A program made the translations under genes and the position numbers. Below, piece after piece: positions 8,300 to 17,106 of a DNA stretch of 43,968 nt (the stretch's first letter is position 1; each line of letters begins with the position of its first letter). Under the pieces are notes generated by a model. It made no database searches and was not told the DNA's origin. It was given only the letters and a program-made list of their open reading frames with translations. The DNA comes from Cytophagaceae bacterium. Its GTDB lineage: Bacteria; Bacteroidota; Bacteroidia; Cytophagales; Spirosomataceae. The stretch spans positions 1 to 43,968 of the forward strand of contig JAGOAA010000018.1 in the NCBI GenBank assembly GCA_017984215.1. The letters are read 5' to 3'.

Positions 8300-8450
8300 T
8301 GGATTCGATTTTATCGAGTGAGCTGGCTGCGCAAGTACCGCAACCTTTGGCGCATTGACCCGCCGTTTTACCCCAAAATTGTTGATACACCAATCTTCCT
8401 AAATAGAAGAGTGCGGCAGCAAAAACCAAGAAGATGATTATTTGTTCCAT
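8289..8450 (-). CDS. 53-residue Cys-rich single-span membrane protein (FeoB-associated-like)
   Basis: Small gene from ATG at 8450 to TAA at 8289. Residues 4-24 are a hydrophobic membrane span (IIIFLVFAAALFYLG), followed by QQFWGKTAGQ and a Cys cluster CAKGCGTC (residues 33-40), then a short polar tail. This layout resembles the tiny FeoB-associated Cys-rich proteins (one helix plus C-terminal cysteines), some of which may handle metal or iron-sulfur chemistry; no feoB is nearby, so the role is open. Context supports a real gene: it begins 2 bp after the suhB-like stop and its end overlaps the TTG start of the ABC exporter by 11 nt. Confidence 0.78.
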   Translation of the reverse strand: MEQIIIFLVFAAALFYLGRLVYQQFWGKTAGQCAKGCGTCAASSLDKIESIER

Positions 8451-8452
8451 GC

Positions 8453-9256
8453 TTAATCAACAAACCATTTGGCCTGTAAAGTTCCTAAAAATTCATCAAA
8501 GATGGGCCCTGCCCCAATGATTTCCCCTTCAAAAATCACAGCATCTCCCCCACTAAAATTGGTCACACGACCGCCAGCTTCTTCGATGATAATCTTACCT
8601 GCTGCGACATCCCAAGGCTTTAAATTGGCCTCAAAAAAGCCTTCAAATCGACCACAGGCCATATAAGCTAAATCAATCGCTGCAGCACCCATCCGGCGTA
8701 ACCCATGGGAAGTGCGCATCAATTCCTTCAATAAAGACAAGTATCGATCTTGGTAGGAGAAATCATAATAGGGAAAACCGGTCGCCAACAAACTCTTACT
8801 CATGGAGTCTTGAGCTGACACCTGAATCGTCCGCTCATTCAAATAAGCTCCCTGTCCTTTCGCCGCATAAAACAATTCATCACGGTTTGGCTCGTAGATT
8901 AACCCTAAAATAGGTTGTTTCTGGTAAATCAAACCTACGGAAACGGCATAAATAGGCAATCGATGGAGGAAATTTGTTGTTCCATCCAAAGGATCAACGA
9001 CCCAATAATAACCATCGCCAACTTCGCTGTAATCTGAGGCAGATTCTTCAGCCACAAAACCCGCTTCCGGGAAAACAGCGGAAAGCCCAGCCTTTAATCG
9101 AGTTTCGGCAGTTTGGTCCACAAAGGAAACCAAATCGTTCGTACCCTTGTATTGTATATCTGACTCGCCAATGTTGTTCACCATGGATTGAATCCATACA
9201 CCCGTTTCGCGCACGATGGGCTTTGCATTTTCCAGGATGACAGCTAAATCGATCAT
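8453..9256 (-). CDS. suhB: Inositol monophosphatase family protein
   Basis: 267 residues, soluble. The metal-binding motifs of the Li-sensitive phosphatase family are intact: EE at 70-71, DPLDGTTNF at 88-96 and WDVAAG starting at residue 215. The family removes phosphate from inositol-1-phosphate or related substrates (histidinol-phosphate, PAP, NADP) using two or three Mg ions; in E. coli SuhB also assists rRNA antitermination. The exact substrate cannot be set from sequence. The ATG at 9256 overlaps the stop codon of the upstream protease as ATGA, indicating coupled translation. Confidence 0.88.
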   Translation of the reverse strand: MIDLAVILENAKPIVRETGVWIQSMVNNIGESDIQYKGTNDLVSFVDQTAETRLKAGLSAVFPEAGFVAEESASDYSEVGDGYYWVVDPLDGTTNFLHRLPIYAVSVGLIYQKQPILGLIYEPNRDELFYAAKGQGAYLNERTIQVSAQDSMSKSLLATGFPYYDFSYQDRYLSLLKELMRTSHGLRRMGAAAIDLAYMACGRFEGFFEANLKPWDVAAGKIIIEEAGGRVTNFSGGDAVIFEGEIIGAGPIFDEFLGTLQAKWFVD

Positions 9257-11352
9257 TTTACTTTCGCAATTTTATGAGCTCCACTTGAAATCCAATCCGA
9301 CAAAATTTGTTGGGTTTCCTTCAAATAAGCATCTTTTGCATGCTTATCGGCCGCTTTTTCTTTTTTGTCCTTATCCGCTGGGCTCTCTTCTGTCGCACCT
9401 AAAGCATCCATGATGGCCTGAGACTCATCCGGCTTTTTCTTCTGCTCGTCCAATTCCTTTTTACGCTTCTCCATATTCAAGGAAATAGAATTTTGCTCCT
9501 TGATCTTTTTCCAGCGTTCAAAATCCTGCTTCAGTTTAATCAAATCAGGTTTTGTCTTCAAACGTGCTTGAAAAGCAGCTTGCAATTGTGCCAAAGTTGG
9601 CGCAACAATATTATTCGTAGGCACATAAGCCGTCGTCGGGATCATATCCCAAGGCAATGCCGAAGGCTGAGAACTTTCACCAAACTCCTCCGCAGAAAAG
9701 GCTGAAGGCAAAGCAAAATCGGGACTAACACCTTTATGTTGCGTAGAAGAACCATTCACGCGGTAAAATTTCTCCAGCGTAATTTTCAATTGTCCTACAG
9801 GATCCTTTTCATTCGCCATATAATTATCGAGGTCGATTACCGACTGCACAGTTCCCTTACCATAGGATTGCTCTCCTACAATAATACCACGTTTATAATC
9901 TTGAATCGCAGCGGCAAAAATTTCCGATGCCGAAGCAGAGAAACGGTTAATCATAATCGCCATAGGACCGTCATAAACTTGCATGGGATCTCGGTCGACT
10001 TCCTGGGAAATCTTTCCGTCCGACTGCTTGCGCTGCACGACGGGACCTTTTGGAATAAACAAACCCGTTAATTCAACCGCTTCGATCAAAGATCCTCCCC
10101 CATTGTTACGTAAATCAATCACAAGACCATCAATTCCTTCTTGTTTGAATTCGTTTAGAAACTTACGAACATCTGCGGAAGTTGATTTAAAATCAGCCTC
10201 CCGTTTGCGTGCACCTTCAAAATCACGGTAGAACATGGGAATCGTAATCAAACCTAATTTGTAGGTTGAAGCACCTTGCTTGAAATTCAATATTTCCTTT
10301 TTGGCCGTTTGCTCTTCGAGTTTGATTTTTTCACGTACGATGCGAACTTCCGAAGTGGGAGAACCCGTCACACCCGAACCTGGCAAAATCTTCAATCGAA
10401 CGACAGTTCCTTTCGGACCGCGGATCAATTTGACGGCATCGTCCGTAAACCAACCAATCACATCCACAAAAGCACCATCATCTCCTTGAGCCACACCTAC
10501 GATGCGATCTTTCGGATTGATTTGCTTCGAACGAAAAGCGGGTCCACCGGGAACCAAATCTTGAATCGTCACATAATCGCCTTCCAAACGAAGCGTGGCT
10601 CCGATGCCCTCGAAACTTTGAGCCATATCTTTATTAAACTCTTGAGCAGCTTTGGGAATCATATAAGATGTATGCGGATCAATACTTTCCGTGTAGGCAT
10701 TCATAAATACCTGAAAAACATCTTCAGCACGCGTACGAGCCATGTATTTGGCAGAACGCTTGTAACGATCATTCAATTCACGAACGGCCGTTGTATCCGC
10801 TTTACCTCCAATTTTCCAATCGACCAATTGGCGTTTAACATCTTTACGCCAATAGTCATCTAAATCAGCACTTGATTTTGCCCAAGCTGCTTTTTCACGA
10901 TCCGGCTGATAGGTCTCGTCCAAAGTAAAATCCATGGGTTGTTTGATGATTTTATCGACATAGGCAAAACGCTCCAACATGCGTTTTTGGTACAGATTAT
11001 AAATCTGAAATGCGGAGGTCAAATCACCTAGGTTTAATTGCTCATCAATCGTGAAACGGTATTTCTCAACTTCTTCGATGTCCGATGCGAGGAAATAGAC
11101 CTTGTTAGGGTCTAGATTCTTTAAATAGGCATCAAAAATCTTTGATGACAAGGAATCATTCACAGGAACCTTCCGATAATGGTAATTGGACAAAATACCA
11201 AAAACCAATCGCTCCACCTTCCGTTGGGTATCCGTCGGTTGCAAATCACCTTGTTGGTAAGTAGCCACCTCCAATTTACCTTGCGTTTTCCCATGCAAGA
11301 AAACGACAACCAAGAGAGAAAGTGGAATTAAAATCGGAAGTATCCTTTTCAT
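9253..11352 (-). CDS. prc: Carboxy-terminal processing protease (Prc/Tsp, S41A)
   Basis: 699 residues, with an N-terminal signal sequence or anchor (residues 4-20). Residues ~30-230 are the helical N-terminal domain of long Prc-type proteases. A PDZ domain spans ~245-340 (SFEGIGATLRLEG). The S41 core contains IDLRNNGGGSL near 412-422, and the catalytic dyad is Ser474 (in FSASASEIF) and Lys499 (in SYGKG). The C-terminus has the DUF3340-like helical extension ending near 690. Prc degrades or trims periplasmic proteins by their C-terminal tail; in the envelope it controls lipoproteins and cell-wall hydrolases. It lies 1 bp after the FKBP gene and overlaps suhB by 4 nt. Confidence 0.9.
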   Translation of the reverse strand: MKRILPILIPLSLLVVVFLHGKTQGKLEVATYQQGDLQPTDTQRKVERLVFGILSNYHYRKVPVNDSLSSKIFDAYLKNLDPNKVYFLASDIEEVEKYRFTIDEQLNLGDLTSAFQIYNLYQKRMLERFAYVDKIIKQPMDFTLDETYQPDREKAAWAKSSADLDDYWRKDVKRQLVDWKIGGKADTTAVRELNDRYKRSAKYMARTRAEDVFQVFMNAYTESIDPHTSYMIPKAAQEFNKDMAQSFEGIGATLRLEGDYVTIQDLVPGGPAFRSKQINPKDRIVGVAQGDDGAFVDVIGWFTDDAVKLIRGPKGTVVRLKILPGSGVTGSPTSEVRIVREKIKLEEQTAKKEILNFKQGASTYKLGLITIPMFYRDFEGARKREADFKSTSADVRKFLNEFKQEGIDGLVIDLRNNGGGSLIEAVELTGLFIPKGPVVQRKQSDGKISQEVDRDPMQVYDGPMAIMINRFSASASEIFAAAIQDYKRGIIVGEQSYGKGTVQSVIDLDNYMANEKDPVGQLKITLEKFYRVNGSSTQHKGVSPDFALPSAFSAEEFGESSQPSALPWDMIPTTAYVPTNNIVAPTLAQLQAAFQARLKTKPDLIKLKQDFERWKKIKEQNSISLNMEKRKKELDEQKKKPDESQAIMDALGATEESPADKDKKEKAADKHAKDAYLKETQQILSDWISSGAHKIAKVK

Positions 11353-11353
11353 A

Positions 11354-12112
11354 TTATTCTTTTTCGATCGCGATCAACTCAACTTCAAACACCAAAGCCG
11401 AATAAGGTTTGATGGTTTGTCCGCCCCCACGAATGCCATAAGCTAATTCTTGAGGAATAAATAATTTAAATTTAGAGCCAACAGGCATTAATTGTAGTGC
11501 TTCTACCCAACCAGGAATAACGCCAGAAACAGGAAAAGAAACAGGCTCACCACGTTGCACTGAAGAGTCAAACACGGTACCATCGATCAATGTTCCATGG
11601 TAATGTGTTTTTACTTTATCGGAAGCCTTAGGCTTAGGACCGTCACCCATTTTAATTACTTTGTATTGTAAGCCAGTAGCGGTTGTGATGACAGAATCCT
11701 TTGTTTTATTTTCGGCTAAGAATTTCTCCCCGGCGATGCGATTAGGCTCATGTTGTTTTGCTTGCTCAGCCATTTGCGCTTGTTGGTTTTTCATCATGAA
11801 GTTATTCATCACGCTTTGGCATTCTTGCTCATTGATCAACAAAGTACCACCTGTAGTCACAGAAGCAAAGCCCTTGGCAACCATATCAGGGTTCAATGTA
11901 ACATTTTGCGACTTGAAATTTTGCGCTACGAGAACACCTACCGCATAAGAAACGGAGTCAATCGACGAATTGAATGGCTTGACAGGAACTTTGGTCAAGG
12001 AAACCGTAAGCTTCGGTTTTGTTTTTGTTTTAGGTTTTGATTGGGCGAATGACCCGAAAGTTAAACAGGAGATGCCGGCAAACAGCGCAACACGAATGAA
12101 TGATAATTGCAT
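11354..12112 (-). CDS. Periplasmic FKBP-type peptidyl-prolyl isomerase (FkpA/Mip-like)
   Basis: 252 residues. Signal peptide 1-24 (ends SFAQS), a Lys/Thr/Pro linker, an N-terminal helical dimerisation region (~50-140, including DSVSYAVGVLVAQNF as in FkpA and Mip), and a C-terminal FKBP domain from about 147. The catalytic domain holds YHGTLIDGTVFDSS at 171-184 and GWVEAL at 201-206. It catalyses cis-trans proline isomerisation and acts as a periplasmic chaperone. First gene of the minus-strand cluster; divergent from atpA across 230 bp, which must hold both promoters. Confidence 0.9.
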   Translation of the reverse strand: MQLSFIRVALFAGISCLTFGSFAQSKPKTKTKPKLTVSLTKVPVKPFNSSIDSVSYAVGVLVAQNFKSQNVTLNPDMVAKGFASVTTGGTLLINEQECQSVMNNFMMKNQQAQMAEQAKQHEPNRIAGEKFLAENKTKDSVITTATGLQYKVIKMGDGPKPKASDKVKTHYHGTLIDGTVFDSSVQRGEPVSFPVSGVIPGWVEALQLMPVGSKFKLFIPQELAYGIRGGGQTIKPYSALVFEVELIAIEKE

Positions 12113-12287
12113 AGTTATGGAGTTAAATCAAATTAAAGTTTCGAAGATACACGAAAATTGTGGCTCACTCAACAAAATTAACGGCATTTAACAGCGGCAT
12201 ATTATCTGCGAATTCTTGAATCTAAAAAAAGTCTTATGATTAAGCTCATTTTTTGATGAAGTTATGGGAATATTGAAATTTCCTAGC

Positions 12288-12295
12288 TAATTTTG
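12288..12295 (+). promoter_or_regulatory. Candidate -7 element for atpA
   Basis: TAATTTTG fits TAnnTTTG, 48 bp before the atpA ATG. A TTG at 12273-12275 lies 12 bp upstream, shorter than the usual spacing, so the -33 part is not convincing. Confidence 0.35.
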
Positions 12296-12342
12296 CACCC
12301 GAAATTATATAGTAAAAATTAAACTCTTCATAAAACTTTAGT

Positions 12343-13923
12343 ATGGCATCAGTAAGACCAGATGAGGTTTCGGCAATTTTGAGAGAACAATTATCTCAAG
12401 CGAAAACTCAAGCAGAATTAGAAGAAATAGGCACTGTACTCCAAGTGGGTGATGGTGTGGCTCGTATTTACGGCCTTTCGAATGTACAAGCAGGTGAATT
12501 GATCGTTTTTGAAAACGGTTTGAAAGCCTTAGCCTTGAACTTAGAAGAGGACAACGTAGGAGCTGTACTCTTAGGTGACTCAAGCCAAATCAAAGAAGGC
12601 GATACCGTTAAGCGTACCAACTTAATTGCCTCTGTTAAGGTAGGAGATGGTATCTTAGGACGTGTTGTAAACACCTTAGGTGAGCCTATCGATGGTAATG
12701 GCCCTATCGCTGGTACTTTATACGAAATGCCTTTGGAGCGTAAAGCACCAGGAGTTATTTTCCGTCAACCGGTAACAGAACCTTTACAATCAGGTATCAA
12801 AGCGATCGATGCGATGATTCCAGTAGGTCGTGGCCAGCGTGAGTTGGTGATCGGTGACCGTCAAACAGGTAAAACAGCTGTTTGTATCGATACAATTATC
12901 AATCAAAAAGAATTTTATGACAAGGGCGAGGCAGTTTTCTGTATCTATGTAGCCATTGGTCAAAAAGCATCTACCGTTAAGCAAATCGAGCAAACGCTTC
13001 GTAAAGCTGGCGCAATGGAATATACAGTAATCGTTTCAGCATCTGCAGGTGATCCTGCTCCGATGCAATTCTACGCACCATTTACAGGTGCTGCGATTGG
13101 CGAATTCTTCCGTGATACAGGTCGTCCAGCATTAGTTGTATATGATGACTTATCAAAACAAGCGGTAGCATACCGTGAAGTTTCTTTATTGTTACGTCGT
13201 CCACCAGGACGTGAGGCGTATCCAGGTGACGTTTTCTACCTTCACTCCCGTTTATTGGAGCGTGCGGCGAAAATCAACAATTCGGATGAAATCGCGCGTA
13301 ACATGAATGACTTACCAGAGTCAATCAAAGGAATCGTGAAAGGTGGCGGTAGCTTAACAGCCCTTCCAATCATTGAAACACAAGCGGGTGACGTATCTGC
13401 TTATATTCCTACCAACGTAATTTCGATTACAGATGGTCAAATCTTCTTGGAAACAAACTTGTTTAACGCAGGTATTCGTCCAGCGATCAACGTAGGTATC
13501 TCGGTATCACGTGTAGGTGGTAACGCGCAGATCAAATCCATGAAGAAAGTAGCAGGTACATTGAAATTAGATCAAGCACAATTCCGTGAGTTAGAAGCTT
13601 TCGCGAAGTTTGGTTCTGATTTAGATGCATCCACGAAATTAACGATTGACCGTGGTCGTCGTAACTTAGAAATGTTGAAGCAACCTCAGTTCGCACCACA
13701 ACCGGTGGAGGAGCAAGTTGCGATGATTTATTTAGCAACTACAGGTAACTTAGATAATGTACCGGTAGAAAAAGTTCGTGAATTCGAACAAGATTTCATT
13801 CAAGTATTACGTGCGACAGAAAATGCTACGTTAGTAGCGTTGGGTCAAGGGAAATACGATGATACCTTAACCGCTACCTTGAAGCGTGTAGGTAATGAAG
13901 TAGCAGCTAAATACAAAGCATAA
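12343..13923 (+). CDS. atpA: F1F0 ATP synthase alpha subunit
   Basis: 526 residues, cytoplasmic face of the inner membrane. Alpha forms the F1 hexamer with beta and binds non-catalytic nucleotide. Walker A is GDRQTGKT at 171-178; other family blocks are [12 protein letters not shown], the ~280 region [18 protein letters not shown] and GISVSRVGG. Length is normal. It is followed after 12 bp by atpG. The upstream gene on the other strand is an FKBP isomerase, not atpH, so the F0 and delta genes must lie elsewhere; likewise no beta gene (atpD) is in the window. Confidence 0.97.
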   Translation: MASVRPDEVSAILREQLSQAKTQAELEEIGTVLQVGDGVARIYGLSNVQAGELIVFENGLKALALNLEEDNVGAVLLGDSSQIKEGDTVKRTNLIASVKVGDGILGRVVNTLGEPIDGNGPIAGTLYEMPLERKAPGVIFRQPVTEPLQSGIKAIDAMIPVGRGQRELVIGDRQTGKTAVCIDTIINQKEFYDKGEAVFCIYVAIGQKASTVKQIEQTLRKAGAMEYTVIVSASAGDPAPMQFYAPFTGAAIGEFFRDTGRPALVVYDDLSKQAVAYREVSLLLRRPPGREAYPGDVFYLHSRLLERAAKINNSDEIARNMNDLPESIKGIVKGGGSLTALPIIETQAGDVSAYIPTNVISITDGQIFLETNLFNAGIRPAINVGISVSRVGGNAQIKSMKKVAGTLKLDQAQFRELEAFAKFGSDLDASTKLTIDRGRRNLEMLKQPQFAPQPVEEQVAMIYLATTGNLDNVPVEKVREFEQDFIQVLRATENATLVALGQGKYDDTLTATLKRVGNEVAAKYKA

Positions 13924-13935
13924 AATTAGAATACT

Positions 13936-14814
13936 ATGGCTTCCTTAAAAGAAGTAAGAAATAGAATTGTATCCGTTAACTCGACGCAACAAATCACCAA
14001 AGCCATGAAAATGGTTTCGGCAGCGAAGTTGCGTCGTGCACAGGATGCCATCCACCAAATGCGCCCCTATGCTAAGAAATTAGCAGAAATGATTGCAACG
14101 GTTTCAGCTCAAACGGAAGCCGGCGCAGAAAATCCTTTCACTGAAGTACGTGAAATCAAGCGCGCATTAATCCTTGTCGTAACATCTGACCGTGGACTTT
14201 GCGGCGCATTTAATGCGAACGTAGGGAAAGCAACGATGGCTTTGGTACAAGAGAAATATGCCGACTTGCATGCAGCTGGCCAAGTGGAAATTTTATCATT
14301 AGGCAAAAAAGGTGCAGAATATCTTTCTCGTCGTGGTTACAACGTTAATGAAGCACATACGGATATTTTTACTCGTTTGAACTTCAATAACGTACGTGAA
14401 ATTGGCGATGCCGTTTTGGCATCCTTCACAGAGAAAAAATTTGATGTTGTCGAAGTAATCTTCAACTACTCAAAAAACGTGGCGACACAGATTATTCAAA
14501 CAGAACAATTACTTCCTTTGGTTGCAGAGGAATCAGGCGAAAAGGCTAGCTCTGTTGATTATATCTTCGAGCCATCTGAAGAGAAAATTATTTCGGAATT
14601 AATTCCAAAGTCTATCAAGTTGTCTATTTTCCGCGCTTTATTAGAATCTAATTCTTCTGAGCATGGAGCACGTATGACGGCGATGGATAAAGCAACTGAT
14701 AATGCTGGTGAATTAATTAAGGCATTGAAATTAGAGTATAACCGTTCACGCCAAGCAGCCATTACGAAGGAGATCCTTGAGATCGTCGGTGGAGCAGAAG
14801 CATTATCCGCTTAA
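13936..14814 (+). CDS. atpG: F1F0 ATP synthase gamma subunit
   Basis: 292 residues. The central rotor shaft of F1. The N-terminal helix MASLKEVRNRIVSVNSTQQITKAMKMVSAAKLRRAQ... (residues 1-35 or so) and the C-terminal helix (RMTAMDKATDNAGELI, then NRSRQAAITKEILEIVGGA) form the coiled-coil shaft; LILVVTSDRGLCGAFN is the conserved central fold. It follows atpA by 12 bp and is followed by the DUF2911 gene after 4 bp, so all three are probably cotranscribed. Confidence 0.96.
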   Translation: MASLKEVRNRIVSVNSTQQITKAMKMVSAAKLRRAQDAIHQMRPYAKKLAEMIATVSAQTEAGAENPFTEVREIKRALILVVTSDRGLCGAFNANVGKATMALVQEKYADLHAAGQVEILSLGKKGAEYLSRRGYNVNEAHTDIFTRLNFNNVREIGDAVLASFTEKKFDVVEVIFNYSKNVATQIIQTEQLLPLVAEESGEKASSVDYIFEPSEEKIISELIPKSIKLSIFRALLESNSSEHGARMTAMDKATDNAGELIKALKLEYNRSRQAAITKEILEIVGGAEALSA

Positions 14815-14818
14815 GAAG

Positions 14819-15640
14819 ATGAAAAAAGTATTGTTCATGGTTTTATGGGTTCTTTCCACAGGTGCTTTCGCCCAAGGCATTAAAATGCCTGCGCCAAGTC
14901 CTGGACAAAGCATCAAACAAGACTTTTCTTTATCTGCTGTGGAAGTTAAATATTCACGCCCTGTCATTAAAGGCCGTAAGATATTTGGTGACGTAGTTCC
15001 TTTTGGAAAGTTATGGCGCACAGGTGCTAATTCACCTACCAGCATAACTTTTGGCGAAGATGTCAAAATCGCAGGTCAAGCTTTGAAGGCGGGTACTTAC
15101 CAATTATTAACAATCCCATCTCAATTCTCTTGGGAAATCATCTTCAACAAAGGCACAAATGGCGTATTCAATTACAATCCTGCCGAAGATGTTTTAAAGG
15201 TAAAGTTGGCAACAACGACCCTAGCACAATCAGTAGAATCATTTTCTGTTCATTTCGCTAATGTGATGGCCAACAAAATGGATTTGGTTATCTCATGGGA
15301 GAAAGTAGCCGTTTCGGTACCTATCGAAACAGAGATTGATTCCAAAATCGCAACTTCTATTGAAAAAGCGATGGCAGCTGATACACGTCCTTATTTCGAA
15401 TCAGCATCTTATTACTATGAGACTGGTCGTGATTTAAAGACAGCTTTGGAATGGGTAGGCAAAGCAGTTGCCGCTAATCCATCTGCGTATTGGGTCTTGC
15501 ATTTACAGGCAAAAATTCAAGCAAAGTTGGGCGATAAAGCTGCTGCCAAAGCAAGTGCTGAAAAATCCATTGCCTTAGCCAAAGAAGGAAAGAACGAAGA
15601 TTACGTGACCTTGAATCAAAAATTGATTCAAAGTTTATAA
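14819..15640 (+). CDS. DUF2911 secreted protein with C-terminal helical repeat
   Basis: 273 residues. Signal peptide 1-18 (ends GAFAQG). Residues ~25-170 are the Bacteroidota DUF2911 domain, recognisable by VKYSRPVIKGRKIFG, the motif PFGKLWRTGAN and a block with AGTYQLLTIPS. The C-terminal ~90 residues look like two TPR-like helix pairs (YYYETGRDLKTALEWVGKAV, then AKASAEKSIALA). Function is unknown; a periplasmic or surface location is inferred. The ATG at 14819 is chosen because it directly precedes the signal peptide and lies 4 bp after the atpG stop; an earlier in-frame start would overlap atpG. Confidence 0.8.
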   Translation: MKKVLFMVLWVLSTGAFAQGIKMPAPSPGQSIKQDFSLSAVEVKYSRPVIKGRKIFGDVVPFGKLWRTGANSPTSITFGEDVKIAGQALKAGTYQLLTIPSQFSWEIIFNKGTNGVFNYNPAEDVLKVKLATTTLAQSVESFSVHFANVMANKMDLVISWEKVAVSVPIETEIDSKIATSIEKAMAADTRPYFESASYYYETGRDLKTALEWVGKAVAANPSAYWVLHLQAKIQAKLGDKAAAKASAEKSIALAKEGKNEDYVTLNQKLIQSL

Positions 15641-15659
15641 ATTGAACTTAATTCGCATC

Positions 15660-15690
15660 AAAAGCCTTTCTTAACAGGAAGGCTTTTTTT
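15660..15690 (+). terminator. Rho-independent terminator after the atpAG-DUF2911 unit
   Basis: AAAAGCCTT (+TC), loop TTAACA, (GG+) AAGGCTTTT, then a run of seven T. The stem is 9 perfect pairs extended by a G-T and a C-G pair. It ends the atpA transcript 10 bp before the hflX start. Confidence 0.9.
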
Positions 15691-15700
15691 AGCATCAGAT

Positions 15701-16978
15701 ATGAAGGAAGAACTAGGATTTAGTACGGGAGAAGATCAAGAAACAGCTGTACTCGTAGCTGTGACGACGCAAAAACAAAATGCGGTGCAAACAGCTGAGT
15801 ATTTGGCAGAATTGGCCTTTTTGGCATCTACCTCAGGTGTCGTGACCTTGGCAAGTTTTACACAAAACTTAGCTAAACCCGATAATCGTACCTATGTAGG
15901 GAAGGGAAAATTGGATGACATTATCGCCTATGTCATTGCCAAAGATGTGGATATCATGATTTTTGATGATGATCTAAGTCCTTCGCAAGTCCGTAACATC
16001 GAATTAACCATTTCGTTGTTGGGCAAAGAAATCAAAGTACTCGACCGAAGCTTGTTGATCCTAAACATCTTTGCCCAACGGGCACAGACTGTTCAGGCTC
16101 GTACACAAGTGGAGTTGGCGCAGTATCAGTACATGTTACCTCGCTTAACGCGTATGTGGTCTCACCTTTCCAAGCAACGTGGTGGAGTGGGTATGCGTGG
16201 TCCAGGGGAAAAAGAATTGGAAACTGACCGACGTATTGCCAATGACCGTATTGCATTCTTGAAGGATAAGTTGACAGCGATTGACAAACAATCATTTACT
16301 CAAAGAAAGAATCGGGACCGCATGGTTCGTGTTTCGTTGGTGGGTTATACCAACGTAGGTAAATCAACCTTGATGACCAAGTTGGCCAAAGCAGATGTTT
16401 TTGCTGAAAATAAATTATTTGCGACCGTTGATTCTACGGTTCGCAAGGTGGTTTGGGATGGTATTCCATTCTTATTAACCGATACAGTTGGATTCATTCG
16501 TAAACTCCCTACCCTATTAATCGAATCATTTAAGTCGACCTTGGATGAGGTGCGTGAGGCAGATGTGTTATTACACGTTGTCGATATTTCACACCCCAAC
16601 TTCGAGGAGCAAATAGAAGTAGTTCAAGGCATCTTAAATGAAATGGGCGCTGGCGATAAACCTACGATCCTTGTTTTCAATAAGATTGACCTTTACAATG
16701 TGGAGGATGTGTTCTTTGAGGGAGCAGCAGTGGATGAAGATGGGAATCCAGAATTGACCAAAATGGAGCGTGTCACACGTTTCTTAAAGCAATCCCATTG
16801 GCAAACCAACACACCGAAGACCGTATTTATTTCGGCGGAACAACGTTCTAATTTAGCGGAATTACGTGAAATGGTGATGGATATCATTAAGGAAAAACAC
16901 TTCCAAATATTCCCGAACTGGCTGGATACCAACCACTTGATGGGATATAATGATGGGGTGGTACCGGAGGAGAGTTAA
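15701..16978 (+). CDS. hflX: GTPase HflX
   Basis: 425 residues. HflX binds the 50S subunit and splits stalled or heat-damaged ribosomes. The HflX N-terminal domain (~1-205) includes NRTYVGKGKLDDI near 62 and the Gly-rich KQRGGVGMRGPGEKELE near 158-174. The G domain has G1 GYTNVGKST at 215-223, G3 DTVGF at 261-265 and G4 NKID near 327. The start at 15701 (ATG) is 10 bp after the preceding terminator. A DEDGNPELTKMERV insertion between G4 and G5 appears lineage-specific. The stop codon is embedded in the first unit of a heptamer array. Confidence 0.95.
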   Translation: MKEELGFSTGEDQETAVLVAVTTQKQNAVQTAEYLAELAFLASTSGVVTLASFTQNLAKPDNRTYVGKGKLDDIIAYVIAKDVDIMIFDDDLSPSQVRNIELTISLLGKEIKVLDRSLLILNIFAQRAQTVQARTQVELAQYQYMLPRLTRMWSHLSKQRGGVGMRGPGEKELETDRRIANDRIAFLKDKLTAIDKQSFTQRKNRDRMVRVSLVGYTNVGKSTLMTKLAKADVFAENKLFATVDSTVRKVVWDGIPFLLTDTVGFIRKLPTLLIESFKSTLDEVREADVLLHVVDISHPNFEEQIEVVQGILNEMGAGDKPTILVFNKIDLYNVEDVFFEGAAVDEDGNPELTKMERVTRFLKQSHWQTNTPKTVFISAEQRSNLAELREMVMDIIKEKHFQIFPNWLDTNHLMGYNDGVVPEES

Positions 16979-17020
16979 GAGTTAAGAGTGAAGAGTGAAG
17001 AGTGAAGAATTAAGAGTGAA
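16972..17020 (+). repeat. Seven tandem 7-bp units at the hflX stop
   Basis: Units GAGTTAA, GAGTTAA, GAGTGAA, GAGTGAA, GAGTGAA, GAATTAA, GAGTGAA in perfect 7-bp register. The TAA of the first unit is the hflX stop codon. The tract is purine-only on the plus strand apart from T at the fourth or fifth position. It ends 14 bp before the tRNA. Confidence 0.9.
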
Positions 17021-17034
17021 GAGACAAGAATATT

Positions 17035-17106
17035 GGCGCTGTAGTTCAACGGATAGAATAGGCGTTTCCTAAACGCTAGATCCGGGTTCGATTCCCGGCG
17101 GGGCCA
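17035..17106 (+). tRNA. tRNA-Arg, anticodon CCU
   Basis: 72 nt. T-arm CCGGG-TTCGATT-CCCGG is perfect; D-arm GTTC...GAAT pairs with one G-U pair; anticodon arm GGCGT-TTCCTAA-ACGCT gives anticodon CCT, reading the AGG codon. The acceptor pairs GGCGCTG with CGGGGCC: five Watson-Crick pairs, one G-U and a G-G mismatch at position 4-69. A stem of GGCCCCG would pair perfectly, so the 5' strand looks altered. Discriminator is A and CCA is not encoded. Probably functional, as arms other than the acceptor are intact, but the copies downstream make a decayed or duplicated state possible. Confidence 0.85.

Noticed and set aside
8300-8401. N-terminal extension of the ABC exporter up to the stop at 8399
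   Set aside because: It lacks any ATG and is the out-of-frame reading of the 53-residue gene, whose own frame looks coding.
9493-10863. Plus-strand open frames opposite the C-terminal processing protease
   Set aside because: They are shadows of a well-conserved S41 protease with intact catalytic dyad.
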